Numbered from the stretch's first letter, positions 36,185 to 47,433 are shown. The stretch is DNA of 64,000 nucleotides from Thermomonas brevis (GCF_014395425.1 NZ_CP060711.1:2852001-2916000), one strand, 5' to 3'. Translations and numbers: made by a program. Notes: generated from the sequence alone by a model not told the origin.

Positions 36185-38941
36185 ATGACCCAGACCCGCC
36201 AGTCCCGCAACAGCAGCGTTGCCAACCGCCTGATGCTGGGGGTCGCGCTGATCGCCCTGGCCGCCTTCGGCGTGACCGCCGCCACCAGCTACTGGAAGAG
36301 CAGCAAGGCGCTGCTGGCCGTCTCGCAGAGCGAGCTGGAGAACCTGACCCAGTTCGAGGCGCAGCGCCTGGCCGTGGAGATGAGCCGCACCTACGACGCG
36401 GTGCAGACCATGGCGGAGAACCTGGAGATGCAGCGCGGCCAGATCAGTCGTGCGGCGGTGGACCAGACCTTCAAGCAGCAGATGGAGCTGCACCCCGAGC
36501 GCGCCGGCATGTGCGTGCTGTTCGAGCCTGACGCCTTCGACGGCAAGGACGCCGAGTTCGTCAACGCGCCCTCGCACGACGCCACCGGGCGCTTCATGAG
36601 CTACTGGGCGCGGGTCGGCGACAAGCTGGTCACCGAGCCGCTGCGCGACTACGAAGATCCCGACCTCGGCGCCTGGTACGTCACCCCCAAGACACTGAAG
36701 AAGCCGGTCGTCATCGAGCCCTATCCCTACGAGGTGGGCGGCAAGACCCTGCTGCTGACCACCATCGCCATTCCGGTCATGGACGGCGACAAGGTGCTCG
36801 GCGTGGTCACGTCCGACTTCGAGCTGTCGTCCCTGCAGCAGCGCGTCGCCCAGCTGCGGCCGATGGGCGTGGGCCGCGCCGAGCTGCTGTCGCCGATGGG
36901 CACGGTGGTGGCGTCGCCGGACGCGGCCAGCGTCGGCAGGAAGCGCGAGGACGCGGTCGCCAGGGCGATCATGGAGGCGACTTCGCAGGACAAGCTCTAT
37001 ACCGATTTCCAGGCCGACGCCCAGGGCATGGTGAAGGTCTACGCGCCGCTGCAGGTGGGCGAGAACAACCGCCGCTTCTCGCTGGGCGTGCTGGTGCCGC
37101 GCTCGCTGCTGACCGCGCCGGCGCGCTCGCAGCTGATGCTGGTGGTGCTGATCGGCCTGCTCGCCGCCGCCGCGCTGTGCGCCGGCCTGTACCTGCTGCT
37201 GCGCGGCATGGTGCTGCGGCCGCTGGCGGAGGCGGTGAGGGTGTCCGGCGACGTGGCCGACGGCCGGCTGGACACGCGCATTCCCGAACTGCGCAACGAC
37301 GAGCTGGGCCAGCTGCTGCTGGCGCAGCGGCGCATGGTCGACCAGCTTCGCGAGCGCTCCGACCGCGACCGCGCGCGCGCCGCCGAGGACCTGCGCATCC
37401 GCACCGCGCTGGACGAGGTCACCACCCACGTGATGATCGCCGACGCCGGCCTCAACATCATCTACGCCAACCGCCCGCTGATGGAGATGCTGGGCCGCGC
37501 GGAGCAGGATCTGCGCCGCGACCTGCCGCAGTTCGACATGAAGACGCTGGTCGGCAGCAACATCGACGTCTTCCACAAACACCCGGCGCACCAGCGCAAG
37601 CTGCTGGGCGCGTTGCAGAGCACCTACCGCGGCGAAATCCACGTCGGCGGCCACCTCATGCGCCTGATCGTCAATCCGGTGACGGACGCCGCCGGGCAGC
37701 GCGTCGGCTACGTGGTGGAATGGTCCGACCGCACGGTCGAGGCGCAGGTCGAGCAGGAAGTCAGCGGCATCATCGAGGACGCCGTCAACGGCGACCTGTC
37801 CGGGCGCATTCCGCTGGCCGGCAAGACCGGCTTCCTGCTGCAGCTGTCGGAGCAGATGAACAACCTGCTGGCCGCCATTTCCGGCAGCGTCGAGCAGGTG
37901 TCCGGCGTGCTGCGCGCGCTGTCGCAGGGCGACCTGGCGCACCGGATGGAGGGCGACTACCAGGGCGTGTTCGCGCGGATGCGCGACGACGCCAACGCGA
38001 CGGTGGCCCAGCTCACCGGCATCGTCGGCGACATCCAGCAGGCGGCGGGCAACATCAACGCGGCGGCGAGCGAGATTGCCAGCGGCAACGACGATCTGTC
38101 GCGGCGCACCGAACAGCAGGCGGCCTCGCTGGAGGAAACCGCTGCGTCGATGGAGGAGCTGACTTCCACGGTCAAACAGAACGCCGACAACGCCCGCCAG
38201 GCCAACCAGCTGGCGCAGGGCGCGGCCGGCGTGGCGGCGCAGGGCGGCAAGGTGGTCGAACAGGTGGTGGCGACGATGGGCTCGATCGAAGCCTCGTCGA
38301 AGAAGATCGCCGACATCATCAGCGTGATCGACGGGATCGCGTTCCAGACCAACATCCTGGCGCTGAACGCGGCGGTGGAAGCAGCGCGCGCTGGCGAGCA
38401 GGGTCGCGGCTTCGCGGTGGTCGCGGGCGAGGTGCGTGCGCTGGCGCAGCGTTCGGCGAGCGCGGCGAAGGAGATCAAGCAGCTGATCGAGGAGTCGGTG
38501 GGCAAGGTGACCGACGGCTCGGAGCTGGTCCGGCAGGCCGGCAGCACGATGGGCGAGATCGTGACCTCGGTGCAGCGCGTGACCGACATCATGGCGGACA
38601 TCAGCGCGGCGTCGCAGGAGCAGAGCAGCGGCATTGAACAGGTCAACCAGACCGTGACCCAGATGGACGAGACGACGCAGCAGAACGCGGCGCTGGTCGA
38701 GGAGGCCACGGCGGCGGCGCGTTCGATGGAGGAACAGGCCCGGCAGCTGGTCGAGGCCGTGGCGATGTTCCAGCTGGAAAGCTCCGCCGCCCGGCCGGTC
38801 GCGCGCGCGCCGGCATCAGCGGTTTCCCCGGCGGCACCGAAGGCGGCTCCGTCGCAGCCGGCGAAGAAGCCGGCCGCCGCGCCAAAGCCGGCCAAGCGCG
38901 CGCCGCCCGCCGCCGAAGGCGACCACTGGCAGGAGTTCTGA
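36185..38941 (+). CDS. Methyl-accepting chemotaxis protein with Cache-like, PAS-like and tandem HAMP modules
   Basis: A 918-residue chemoreceptor. TM1 is about residues 13-36. A large periplasmic Cache-like sensor follows (about 37-315, with [24 protein letters not shown] near 180). TM2 is about 317-340, then a HAMP ([21 protein letters not shown]). A PAS-like domain spans about 406-520 ([23 protein letters not shown]). A second HAMP is near 562-610. The cytoplasmic signalling tip has [24 protein letters not shown] near 716. The last five residues HWQEF match the xWxxF CheR/CheB-tethering pentapeptide of high-abundance receptors, on an Ala/Pro/Lys-rich flexible tail. Start ATG at 36185. It precedes the porin gene on the same strand. 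Confidence 0.93.
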   Translation: MTQTRQSRNSSVANRLMLGVALIALAAFGVTAATSYWKSSKALLAVSQSELENLTQFEAQRLAVEMSRTYDAVQTMAENLEMQRGQISRAAVDQTFKQQMELHPERAGMCVLFEPDAFDGKDAEFVNAPSHDATGRFMSYWARVGDKLVTEPLRDYEDPDLGAWYVTPKTLKKPVVIEPYPYEVGGKTLLLTTIAIPVMDGDKVLGVVTSDFELSSLQQRVAQLRPMGVGRAELLSPMGTVVASPDAASVGRKREDAVARAIMEATSQDKLYTDFQADAQGMVKVYAPLQVGENNRRFSLGVLVPRSLLTAPARSQLMLVVLIGLLAAAALCAGLYLLLRGMVLRPLAEAVRVSGDVADGRLDTRIPELRNDELGQLLLAQRRMVDQLRERSDRDRARAAEDLRIRTALDEVTTHVMIADAGLNIIYANRPLMEMLGRAEQDLRRDLPQFDMKTLVGSNIDVFHKHPAHQRKLLGALQSTYRGEIHVGGHLMRLIVNPVTDAAGQRVGYVVEWSDRTVEAQVEQEVSGIIEDAVNGDLSGRIPLAGKTGFLLQLSEQMNNLLAAISGSVEQVSGVLRALSQGDLAHRMEGDYQGVFARMRDDANATVAQLTGIVGDIQQAAGNINAAASEIASGNDDLSRRTEQQAASLEETAASMEELTSTVKQNADNARQANQLAQGAAGVAAQGGKVVEQVVATMGSIEASSKKIADIISVIDGIAFQTNILALNAAVEAARAGEQGRGFAVVAGEVRALAQRSASAAKEIKQLIEESVGKVTDGSELVRQAGSTMGEIVTSVQRVTDIMADISAASQEQSSGIEQVNQTVTQMDETTQQNAALVEEATAAARSMEEQARQLVEAVAMFQLESSAARPVARAPASAVSPAAPKAAPSQPAKKPAAAPKPAKRAPPAAEGDHWQEF

Positions 38942-38967
38942 GTAGTAGGAGCGGGCCGCCGGCGTCT

Positions 38968-39039
38968 CCGGATGGCCTGTCTCAATGTCGGGCGAGATTC
39001 ATCCGGGCCACGGCTCAACTTATTTGTTAAACGGCCGTT
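38968..39039. promoter_or_regulatory. Candidate regulatory region upstream of the porin gene
   Basis: The 184-bp spacer between the chemoreceptor and the porin gene holds a stem CCGGATG (38968-38974) with CATCCGG (39000-39006) and, further on, AT-rich TATTTGTTAA next to a perfect 10-bp palindrome AACGGCCGTT (39030-39039). This is the only AT-rich patch in the area, so it is the likeliest place for a porin promoter and operator. No transcription-factor match is claimed. Confidence 0.3.
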
Positions 39040-39125
39040 ATTCCAAGCGGCGGCCGGTCATCCGGCGTCCCGGGCGCTTCTTCCGCGCCGATCCGATTCC
39101 GAACATTCACCAGAAAGGGATGCTT

Positions 39126-40310
39126 ATGCATCAGAAGAAACGATGGGTCGCCCTGGCGATCAGCCTGGCACTGGCGCAGACCGCGTGGGCGCAGGACGGC
39201 GACGACCGCTTCAAGCTGAGCGGCTTCGGCACCATCGGCGCCGCTCATTCGAGCGAGGACAAGGCCGACGTGACGCCGGACTTCCAGAGCAACGAGGGCG
39301 TCGGCGCCAGCAGCTCCACCTCCGGCAAGCTGGATTCGCGCCTCGCGGTGCAGCTCAACGCCCAGTTCACCGACAACTTCAGCGGCGTGCTGCAGGCCGT
39401 CAGCGAATACGCGGTCACCGAATCCTACAAGCCGGAAATCTCGCTGGCGCACGTGAAGTACCGCTTCTCGTCCAAGTTCAGCGCGCGCCTCGGCCGCATC
39501 ACCGCGCCGCTGTACATGCTGTCAGAGTACCAGCGCGTCGGCTACGCGATGCCGTGGGCGCGTCCGCCGCAGGAGGTCTACAACTACCTGCTACCGATGG
39601 ACGGCGTCGAGGGCGTGTACAACATCAACGCGGGCGATGCCGTCATCGGCATCCAGGGCTTCTACGGCCGCATCGATTCCGAAAAGGCCGACGTGGACGC
39701 GATGCGCGGCATCGCCGTGCAGGTGGACCACGGTTCGTCCAGCTTCCGGGTCAGCCACATCCGCGGCCAGGTGCACTACGTCACCGACAACATCAACACC
39801 CTGTTCGACACCTACCGCAACCTGCCGATCCCGGCGCTGGCGGAAATGGCCGCACGGCTCGACCCGCGCGACGTGGACGGCAGCTTCAGCGGCATCGGCT
39901 ACAGCTACGATCCGGGCAACTGGTTCCTGCGCACCGAGGCCATCCAGGCCGACTACAGCCCCTCGATCAGCGGCAAGACCACCTCCGGCTACGCCAGCGT
40001 GGGCTTCCGCCACGGCAGCCTGACCCAGTCGCTCACCGTCGCCCACGTCGATTCCGGCGGGCGGGAACTGCCGGGCGCGCTGGATCCGTTCGGCCTGCTC
40101 AACGGCGCGGTGCTGAGCAACAACAGCAGCCGCCACAGCATCGGCGCCGCGCTGCGCTGGGACGTGCACGACAGCATCGCGATCAAGCTGCAGGCCAGCC
40201 ACATCAAGAACCACGCCGGTTCGTTCGGCGGTCTCGGCAACCAGCAGCCGGGCTTCCTGCCGGGGCGGGGCTACAACCTGCTGTCGGCCTCGGTCGATTT
40301 CGTTTTCTGA
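39126..40310 (+). CDS. Outer-membrane porin-like protein
   Basis: A 394-residue beta-barrel protein. The signal peptide MHQKKRWVALAISLALAQ ends AWA before QDGDD. The barrel begins with FKLSGFGTIGAAHSS and ends with YNLLSASVDFVF, the terminal Phe being the sorting residue. Other strands such as ARLGRITAPLYMLSEYQ and SFRVSHIRGQVHYV resemble porins of phosphate or organic-anion type. I chose ATG at 39126; it has AAAGGG six bases upstream, whereas ATG at 39120 is too close. It is followed nine bases later by a short binding-protein-like gene, so they are one operon. The substrate is not known. Confidence 0.85.
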   Translation: MHQKKRWVALAISLALAQTAWAQDGDDRFKLSGFGTIGAAHSSEDKADVTPDFQSNEGVGASSSTSGKLDSRLAVQLNAQFTDNFSGVLQAVSEYAVTESYKPEISLAHVKYRFSSKFSARLGRITAPLYMLSEYQRVGYAMPWARPPQEVYNYLLPMDGVEGVYNINAGDAVIGIQGFYGRIDSEKADVDAMRGIAVQVDHGSSSFRVSHIRGQVHYVTDNINTLFDTYRNLPIPALAEMAARLDPRDVDGSFSGIGYSYDPGNWFLRTEAIQADYSPSISGKTTSGYASVGFRHGSLTQSLTVAHVDSGGRELPGALDPFGLLNGAVLSNNSSRHSIGAALRWDVHDSIAIKLQASHIKNHAGSFGGLGNQQPGFLPGRGYNLLSASVDFVF

Positions 40311-40319
40311 GGTGAGACC

Positions 40320-40748
40320 ATGAAACTTCCGTTCAACCGGCGATTGGCCTTGCTGACGGCGCTGGCCTTCTCCAGCTCGATGGTGCAGGCGGGCGTGGTG
40401 GTCGTGATGTCCTCGAAAAGCGACGTCTCCACGCTGAGCAAGGCGCAGGTGTCGCAGATCTTCCTGGCCAAGACCGACGCGCTGCCCAACGGGCGGGTCG
40501 CCAAGCCCGTCGACCAGGCCGACGGCTCGGCCGTCCGCAACGAGTTCTACGACAAGGTCGCGGACAAGAACGCCGCGCAGATGAAGGCGTACTGGTCGCA
40601 GCTGACCTTCACCGGCAAGGCGCAGCCGCCGCGCAAGGTGTCGGGCGACGCCGCGGTCAAGGCCGCGCTGGCCGAAAATCCGGCGGCCGTGGGCTACATC
40701 AGCGACGCCGCGGTCGATGGCAGCGTCAAGGTGGTGTTCAAGCCCTGA
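40320..40748 (+). CDS. Short PstS-like phosphate/anion-binding periplasmic protein
   Basis: A 142-residue secreted protein with signal peptide ending VQA near residue 23. It matches the first-lobe pattern of PstS-like (PBP-like) proteins: VVVMSSKSDVSTLSKAQVSQIFLAK, then FYDKVADKNAAQMKAYWSQLTFTGK and AALAENPAAVGYISDAA. A full PstS has two lobes and about 320 residues, so this is a one-domain relative, not a truncated copy with a stop inside; similar short proteins occur elsewhere near chemoreceptor genes. GGTGAG lies just upstream of ATG 40320. With the porin and chemoreceptor it may form a sensing/uptake cassette. Confidence 0.8.
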   Translation: MKLPFNRRLALLTALAFSSSMVQAGVVVVMSSKSDVSTLSKAQVSQIFLAKTDALPNGRVAKPVDQADGSAVRNEFYDKVADKNAAQMKAYWSQLTFTGKAQPPRKVSGDAAVKAALAENPAAVGYISDAAVDGSVKVVFKP

Positions 40749-40762
40749 CGTGCCGATGGGTT

Positions 40763-40791
40763 GGCGCCATTCCGCCGAGGCGGATGGCGCC
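40763..40791 (+). terminator. Hairpin downstream of the PstS-like gene
   Basis: GGCGCCAT (40763-40770) pairs with ATGGCGCC (40784-40791), continuing inward with CCGC/GCGG. There is no T run, so termination would be weak or Rho-assisted. Confidence 0.45.
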
Positions 40792-40867
40792 GGTCCGGTG
40801 CGACAGGCCGATGCGTGGTTGCCGTTTCCGCGGACGGCATCGGCCCGATTTTCCGAAGCGGCAATGC

Positions 40868-40890
40868 CCCGCGCCGCCATGCGGCGCGGG
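40868..40890 (-). terminator. Hairpin downstream of sufS
   Basis: A perfect 10-bp stem CCCGCGCCGC (40868-40877) with GCGGCGCGGG (40881-40890) around CAT, six bases past the sufS stop. It lacks a T run. Confidence 0.5.
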
Positions 40891-40895
40891 ATCGT

Positions 40896-42176
40896 TCACG
40901 CCAGCAGGCGCTTCACCTTGCGCAGTGCGGCGACGAACGCATCGACTTCCTCGTGCGTGTTGTAGAACGCCAGCGATGCGCGGCAGGTGGTGCCCACGCC
41001 CAGCCATTGCAGCAGCGGATGCGCGCAGTGCTGGCCGGAGCGCACCGCCACGCCTTCCAGGTCGAGCAGGGTGGCGAGGTCGTGCGAATGGGTGCCGTCG
41101 ATGGCGAAGCTGATGACGGCCGCCTTGTCCTTTGCTCTGCCGTAGAGACGCAGGCCGTCGATCTTCAGCAACTCCTCGGTGGCGTGCGCCAGCAGCGCGC
41201 GCTCGCGCGCGGCGATCGCCTCCATGCCCAGCGCCGACAGGTAATCGACCCCCGCGCCCAGGCCGACGAAACCGGCGATGTTCGGTGTGCCGGCCTCGAA
41301 CTTGTGCGGCGGGTCGTTGAACACGGTGCCGTCGAAGCGGACTTCCTTGATCATCTCGCCGCCGCCGAGGAAGGGCGGCATCGCCTCCAGATGCTCGCGC
41401 CGCGCCCACAGCGCGCCGGTGCCGGTGGGGCCGCACATCTTGTGGCCGGTGACGGCGTAGAAGTCGCAGCCGATCGCGGCGATGTCCACCGGCATGTGCG
41501 GCGCGGCCTGCGAGCCGTCCACCACGCTGACGATCCCGCGCCTGCGCGCCTCGCGGCAGATCGTCGCGACCGGGTTGACCGTGCCCAGCACGTTGCTGAC
41601 GTGGGCGATGCCGAGCAGCTTCACTTCCGGCGTCATCGCGGCGTACAGGCCGTCGAGGTCGAGGCTGCCGTCCGGCAGCAGCTCGGCCACCTTGATGGTC
41701 GCCCCGGTGCGCTGGGCGACCAGCTGCCACGGCACGATGTTGGCGTGGTGCTCCATCCGCGTGAGCAGGATCGCATCGCCCGCTTGCAGGCGCGGCAGCG
41801 CCCACGAATACGCGACCAGGTTGAGCGCGAAGGTGGTGCCGCTGCACAGCACCAGGTCGTCGCCGCGCACGCCGAGGAAGCGCGCCAGCTTGCCGCGCGC
41901 GCCTTCGTAGGCCTCGGTGGCCTCGCTGCCGAGCGCATGCACGGCGCGGCTGACGTTGGCGTTGTGGCGGCGGTAGAAATCGTCGGTGGCCTCGATCACG
42001 CAGGCCGGCTTCTGGCCGGTGTTGGCGGAATCCAGGTAGACCAGCGGCTTGCCGTGCACCTCGCGCCGCAGCAGCGGGAAGTCGGCGCGGACTGCGGCCC
42101 AGTCGATGCCCTTGGCTCCCTCCCTTGCTTGCAGGGAAGGGTTGGGGAGGGAGTACTCCTGGCCGTGCATGCTCAT
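40896..42176 (-). CDS. sufS: Cysteine desulfurase SufS with REP-derived N-terminal residues
   Basis: A 426-residue PLP enzyme that mobilises sulfur from cysteine for iron-sulfur clusters. PLP Lys lies in VTGHKMCGPTGTG near residue 246 and catalytic Cys in RSGQHCAHP near 384. Other family blocks are HGKPLVYLDSANTGQKP, EHHANIVPWQ and GIVSVVDGSQAAPHMPVD. The start ATG overlaps the sufD stop (ATGA). The first 25 residues are unusual: residues about 9-21 (SLPNPSLQAREGA) are encoded by a REP-like palindrome (42116-42153), and the normal SufS start would correspond to about IDWAAVRADFP. No closer start codon is visible, so the repeat is apparently translated. Downstream sufE/sufU or sufA are not in the window. 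Confidence 0.93.
   Translation of the reverse strand: MSMHGQEYSLPNPSLQAREGAKGIDWAAVRADFPLLRREVHGKPLVYLDSANTGQKPACVIEATDDFYRRHNANVSRAVHALGSEATEAYEGARGKLARFLGVRGDDLVLCSGTTFALNLVAYSWALPRLQAGDAILLTRMEHHANIVPWQLVAQRTGATIKVAELLPDGSLDLDGLYAAMTPEVKLLGIAHVSNVLGTVNPVATICREARRRGIVSVVDGSQAAPHMPVDIAAIGCDFYAVTGHKMCGPTGTGALWARREHLEAMPPFLGGGEMIKEVRFDGTVFNDPPHKFEAGTPNIAGFVGLGAGVDYLSALGMEAIAARERALLAHATEELLKIDGLRLYGRAKDKAAVISFAIDGTHSHDLATLLDLEGVAVRSGQHCAHPLLQWLGVGTTCRASLAFYNTHEEVDAFVAALRKVKRLLA
42116..42153. repeat. REP-like unit inside the 5' end of sufS (element D)
   Basis: A hairpin CCCTCCCTTGC with its GCAGGGAAGGG partner, followed by GGTTGGGGAGGGAG. It is the same layout as the left units of elements A and C. 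Here it lies within a coding frame that stays open, encoding about 13 residues of SufS. Confidence 0.75.
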
Positions 42177-43431
42177 GCGCCCAGCCGCGCCAGCGCGCGA
42201 TCCAGCGCCGCGTCGCACAGTGCGCGTGTGGCCTCGTCCTCGATGCCGCTCACCACTTCGCGGCAGAACGCGCCGGTCAGCAGCGCGCGCGCCTCGGGCT
42301 CCGGCAGGCCGCGCGAGCGCAGGTAGAACAGCGCGGTGGCGTCGAGCTGGCCGACGGTCGCGCCGTGCGCGGCCTTCACTTCGTCGGCGTGGATTTCCAG
42401 CACCGGCTGGGTGTCGATTTCGGCATCGTTGGAGAGCAGCAGGTTCTTGTTCGACAGGTCGGCATTGGTGCCGTCCGCACCCTCGCGGATCACGATGCCG
42501 CCGTGGAACACCGCCTTGCCGCGCTGCCCGGCCAGCCCGCGCCAGGTGAGGTTGCAGGCGGTGTCGCGGGCGATGTGGTCGATGCCGAGGCGGGTGTCGA
42601 CGTGGCGGCGGCCGTCGGCCAGCAGCACGCCGTCGGCCTGCAGCGCCGCGCCATTGCCTTCCAGCCGCACGTTCAGCTCGTGCCGCGACAGGGCGGCGCC
42701 GAGTTCGAGGTCGGTACGCGCGTAGCCGGCCTCGCGCGCCAGTACCGCGTCGGTGCGCGCGAACAGGGTGGCGCGCGGGGCGGCGTCCTGCACGCGGACA
42801 TGCGACAGGCGCGCGCCGTCGGCGACGTGCGCGTGCAGCAGCGCGTTGCCGAGGTGGGCGTGCTCGCCGGCGGCCAGTTCGTGTTCCACCAGTTGCAGCG
42901 ATGCGCCTTCGCGCAGTTCGACGAAATGGCGCAGATGCCAGGCGGCATCGCCACCGCCCTGTGCCGCGCCGACGTGGACGAGATGCAGCGGCGCGTCCGC
43001 GCGCACGCCGGCGTCCACGCGGATCGCTGCGCCCTCGCGCGCCAGTGCGGCGTTGAGGCGGGCGAAAGGTTCGTCGATGCGCTGGTAGCGGCGTTCGAGG
43101 AAATTGACTGCGCGCGGATCGTCCCCTTGCAGTAGCCGCGACAGCGGGCGCACGTCGATGCCAGCGGGCAGTGTGGTCAGGTCGCTCAGCGTCGCATCGA
43201 ACTGGCCGTTGACGAACACGATGCGCGGCGCGGGAATGGCGGCGAGCAGCGTGGCATCGACGGCCACCGCCTTGGCCTGTGCGAAGCTGCGGCGCTCCAG
43301 CTGGCGCAGCGAGGTGTACTTCCACGCCTCCGCGCGTGCCGGCAGGCCGTCGCGCAGCACCTCGTCCAGCAGCGCGCGGCGGGTGGCGTCGCCCTCGAAG
43401 CCGGCGGCCAGGGAGCCGAGCAGGGCGCTCA

Positions 43432-43432
<1 letters not shown>
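42173..43432 (-). CDS. sufD: Fe-S assembly scaffold protein SufD
   Basis: A 419-residue beta-helix protein of the SufBC2D complex. The N-terminal helix region is followed by EAWKYTSLRQLERRSF, the family's conserved WKYT. The C-terminal core has HVDTRLGIDHIARDTACNLTWRG, KAVFHGGIVIREGADGTNADLSNKNLLLS and VKAAHGATVGQLDATALFYLRSRGL, the block with the conserved His. Start at ATG 43432 overlaps the sufC stop; GTG at 43435 would give a four-base overlap and one more residue. It is translationally coupled to sufC and sufS. Confidence 0.93.
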
Positions 43433-44193
<761 letters not shown>

Positions 44194-44220
44194 GCTCGTG
44201 TTTCCGTTCTTGTGCTTGAG

Positions 44221-44338
44221 CCCCTCTCCCGTCGGGAGAGGGGTTGGGGTGAGGGTTCGGTTAGTCGTCAATGGTGCCGATCGGACGTGCCTCCTCTCAT
44301 CCGGCGCTTCGCGCCACCTTCTCCCGGAGGGAGAAGGA
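44221..44338. repeat. REP-like inverted pair (element C) between sufB and sufC
   Basis: Left unit 44221-44260: CCCCTCTCCCG hairpin with CGGGAGAGGGG, then TTGGGGTGAGGG. Right unit 44289-44337, opposite orientation: CCTTCTCCC hairpin with GGGAGAAGG plus a second hairpin (GGCGC...GCGCC). The pair fills the spacer within the suf operon, six bases from the sufB stop. It can form a large RNA structure between sufB and sufC. Confidence 0.8.
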
Positions 44339-44343
44339 AAAAA

Positions 44344-45789
<1,446 letters not shown>

Positions 45790-45799
45790 GGGGTGTTCC

Positions 45800-46249
45800 T
45801 CAGGCCTGCGCCAGCCGGGCGTCGATGCGCCGGCGCGCGGGGTGTTGCGGCGGTTCCAGCATCTGCGCCAGCGAGACGTTGCCCAGCGCTTCGGCGACCA
45901 CGTCGTTGATCCGCCGCCAGTTGGCGCGCACGCCGCAGCTGTGTTCGATGCCGCACTGGCCGCTGGCGACGCTGCATTCGGTCATGCCGAGCGGGCCTTC
46001 CATCGCCTCGACGATCTCGACCAGGCTGATCGCCCCGGCCGGGCGCGCCAGCCGGTAGCCGCCGTTGGCGCCGCGGAAGCCTTCCACCAGCCCGGCGGCG
46101 GCCAGCGGCTTGAGCACCTTGGCGACGGTGGGCGCTTCCAGGCCGGCGCGCTCGGCCAGCTCCGGCGCGCTCAGCACGGCGTCGGGCCGCGCGGCGAGCA
46201 CGGTCAGGACGACGGTGGCGTAATCGGTCAGCCGGGTGACGCGGAGCAT
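45800..46249 (-). CDS. Rrf2-family regulator of the suf operon
   Basis: A 149-residue transcription factor with an N-terminal winged helix ([19 protein letters not shown], then [32 protein letters not shown]) and three cysteines at residues 92, 99 and 105 ([13 protein letters not shown]) that can bind a [2Fe-2S] cluster as in IscR. The spacing C-X6-C-X5-C differs slightly from IscR's C-X5-C-X5-C. As the first gene of the operon it probably represses its own promoter. The promoter and an overlapping GTAC inverted repeat lie just upstream. Confidence 0.9.
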   Translation of the reverse strand: MLRVTRLTDYATVVLTVLAARPDAVLSAPELAERAGLEAPTVAKVLKPLAAAGLVEGFRGANGGYRLARPAGAISLVEIVEAMEGPLGMTECSVASGQCGIEHSCGVRANWRRINDVVAEALGNVSLAQMLEPPQHPARRRIDARLAQA

Positions 46250-46271
46250 GACGGGGCGGGGGCGGTTTAAT

Positions 46272-46310
46272 CGGTACTGAAATTGTACGTTTTCGGGCCG
46301 CCGCCGCCAA
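46272..46310 (-). promoter_or_regulatory. Sigma-70 promoter and GTAC operator for rrf2-sufBCDS
   Basis: On the minus strand TTGGCG (46310-46305) and TACAAT (46287-46282) are separated by exactly 17 bases, close to the consensus -35 and -10. The inverted repeat GTAC (46285-46288) and GTAC (46274-46277), within CGGTACTGAAATTGTACG, overlaps the -10 and the start site, as expected for a repressor. The -35 is four bases upstream of the end of the esterase gene region. Binding by the Rrf2 protein is inference. Confidence 0.65.
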
Positions 46311-46313
46311 GTT

Positions 46314-47261
46314 TCAGCGCCTGACCTGCATCAACGCGCGGTCGATCCAGTCGGAAACGGCGCGGGTATAGGCCGAGGGCAGGCCGAGCCGGTCGTTGAT
46401 CTCGCCGTGTTCCAGCGGCTCCGGCATCACCTGCATCGGCACCGACAGCGCGCCGGCGCGGCGGGCGAACTTGCGCGCTTCGTCGCAGGGCGAGGTCGGG
46501 ACGCGGCGGGTGCTGGAACAGACCAGCAGCATCGGCAGGCCGTTCCGGCTCAACTGCTGCTGCGGCGAGGCCGAGCGCCAGTAGGCGGGGTCGCTGCCGA
46601 ACGCGTCGCGGTAGAGCTGCGGCAGCCGCGGCTGGCCCATCAGTGCCGGCACGTCCAGCGCGCCGCTGTCCAGCGACACCACGCCGAGCGGGCGCCGCGC
46701 GCCGGCCTGCCGCAGCAGGCCATCGGGATCGCTGCCCAGCAGCGCCACCAGGTGCGCGCCGGCGGAGTGGCCCATCAGAATGGTTTTCGCCGGATCGGCG
46801 TTCCATTGGCGCGCGCGCCGCTGCATCGAGGCCAGCGCGGCGGCGACGTCGCGCGCTTGTCGCAGCGGGTCGGCCTCGGGCTCCAGCCGGTAGTCGACGG
46901 AGACGAACACGAAGCCGCGCTCCAGCCAGTACGCCGCCTTGTTGCCGACGACGTTGCGCATGCGCTTGTCGCCGTTGCGCCAGCCGCCGCCGTGGACCAT
47001 GAACAGGATCGGCGTATCCGGCCGCGCGCGGGCGGGCAGGTAGACGTCGTAGCGCTGCTTCGGATCCGGGCCGTAGGCGATGTCGCGCTCGACGCGGGTG
47101 CCGGCGGGCAGCGCGGACGCGGCCGGCGCGTCGTGGCCGCGGCGCTGCTCCATGCGCTGGGCGATGCGTTCGCGCAGGCGCTGCTGCGCGGGCGCGGGCG
47201 TCGCGGCGGTGGCGAGCAGGCAGAGCGCGAGCAGCGGGGCGATGGCGGTGGCGTTGCGCAT
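46314..47261 (-). CDS. Secreted alpha/beta-hydrolase esterase (HGGG type)
   Basis: A 315-residue protein with a signal peptide (LLALCLLATAATPAPAQ). The oxyanion motif HGGGW is at 90-94 and nucleophile GHSAG at 164-168. The acid and His are expected in the last third; PLEHGEI near 290 is a candidate His. This is the hormone-sensitive-lipase/BD-FAE-like group of esterases and lipases. Exact substrate is unknown. The gene is divergent from a small membrane protein and upstream of the suf promoter. Confidence 0.88.
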   Translation of the reverse strand: MRNATAIAPLLALCLLATAATPAPAQQRLRERIAQRMEQRRGHDAPAASALPAGTRVERDIAYGPDPKQRYDVYLPARARPDTPILFMVHGGGWRNGDKRMRNVVGNKAAYWLERGFVFVSVDYRLEPEADPLRQARDVAAALASMQRRARQWNADPAKTILMGHSAGAHLVALLGSDPDGLLRQAGARRPLGVVSLDSGALDVPALMGQPRLPQLYRDAFGSDPAYWRSASPQQQLSRNGLPMLLVCSSTRRVPTSPCDEARKFARRAGALSVPMQVMPEPLEHGEINDRLGLPSAYTRAVSDWIDRALMQVRR

Positions 47262-47336
47262 GGCGGTCGTTCCGTCGAGAGGGACGAGTGCGGCAACGCA
47301 TCGCCACGGCGACGGGTTGACCGCAGCGCCGCCAGG

Positions 47337-47348
47337 TGACAGCTGTCA
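47337..47348. promoter_or_regulatory. Perfect 12-bp palindrome in the esterase divergent spacer
   Basis: TGACAGCTGTCA lies 76 bp before the esterase start and 86 bp before the start at 47434. Perfect palindromes of this size are common regulator sites, but no factor is identified and chance occurrence is possible. Confidence 0.3.
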
Positions 47349-47433
47349 GCGAGGATGGCTGACGGGTGGCCGTGGTCGCGGCGCGGGCGCTGCGGAGAAT
47401 GGGCAGCGTCCATTCCGGACACGGGAGATCGTC

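Noticed and set aside
38942..39125. Known riboswitch upstream of the porin
   Set aside because: One short stem and a palindrome are present, but nothing matches a riboswitch core I can name.
44194..44271. Longer SufC starting upstream in the REP element
   Set aside because: The extra residues are translated repeat sequence, and the family N-terminus starts at 44193. Unlike sufS, a normal start is available here.
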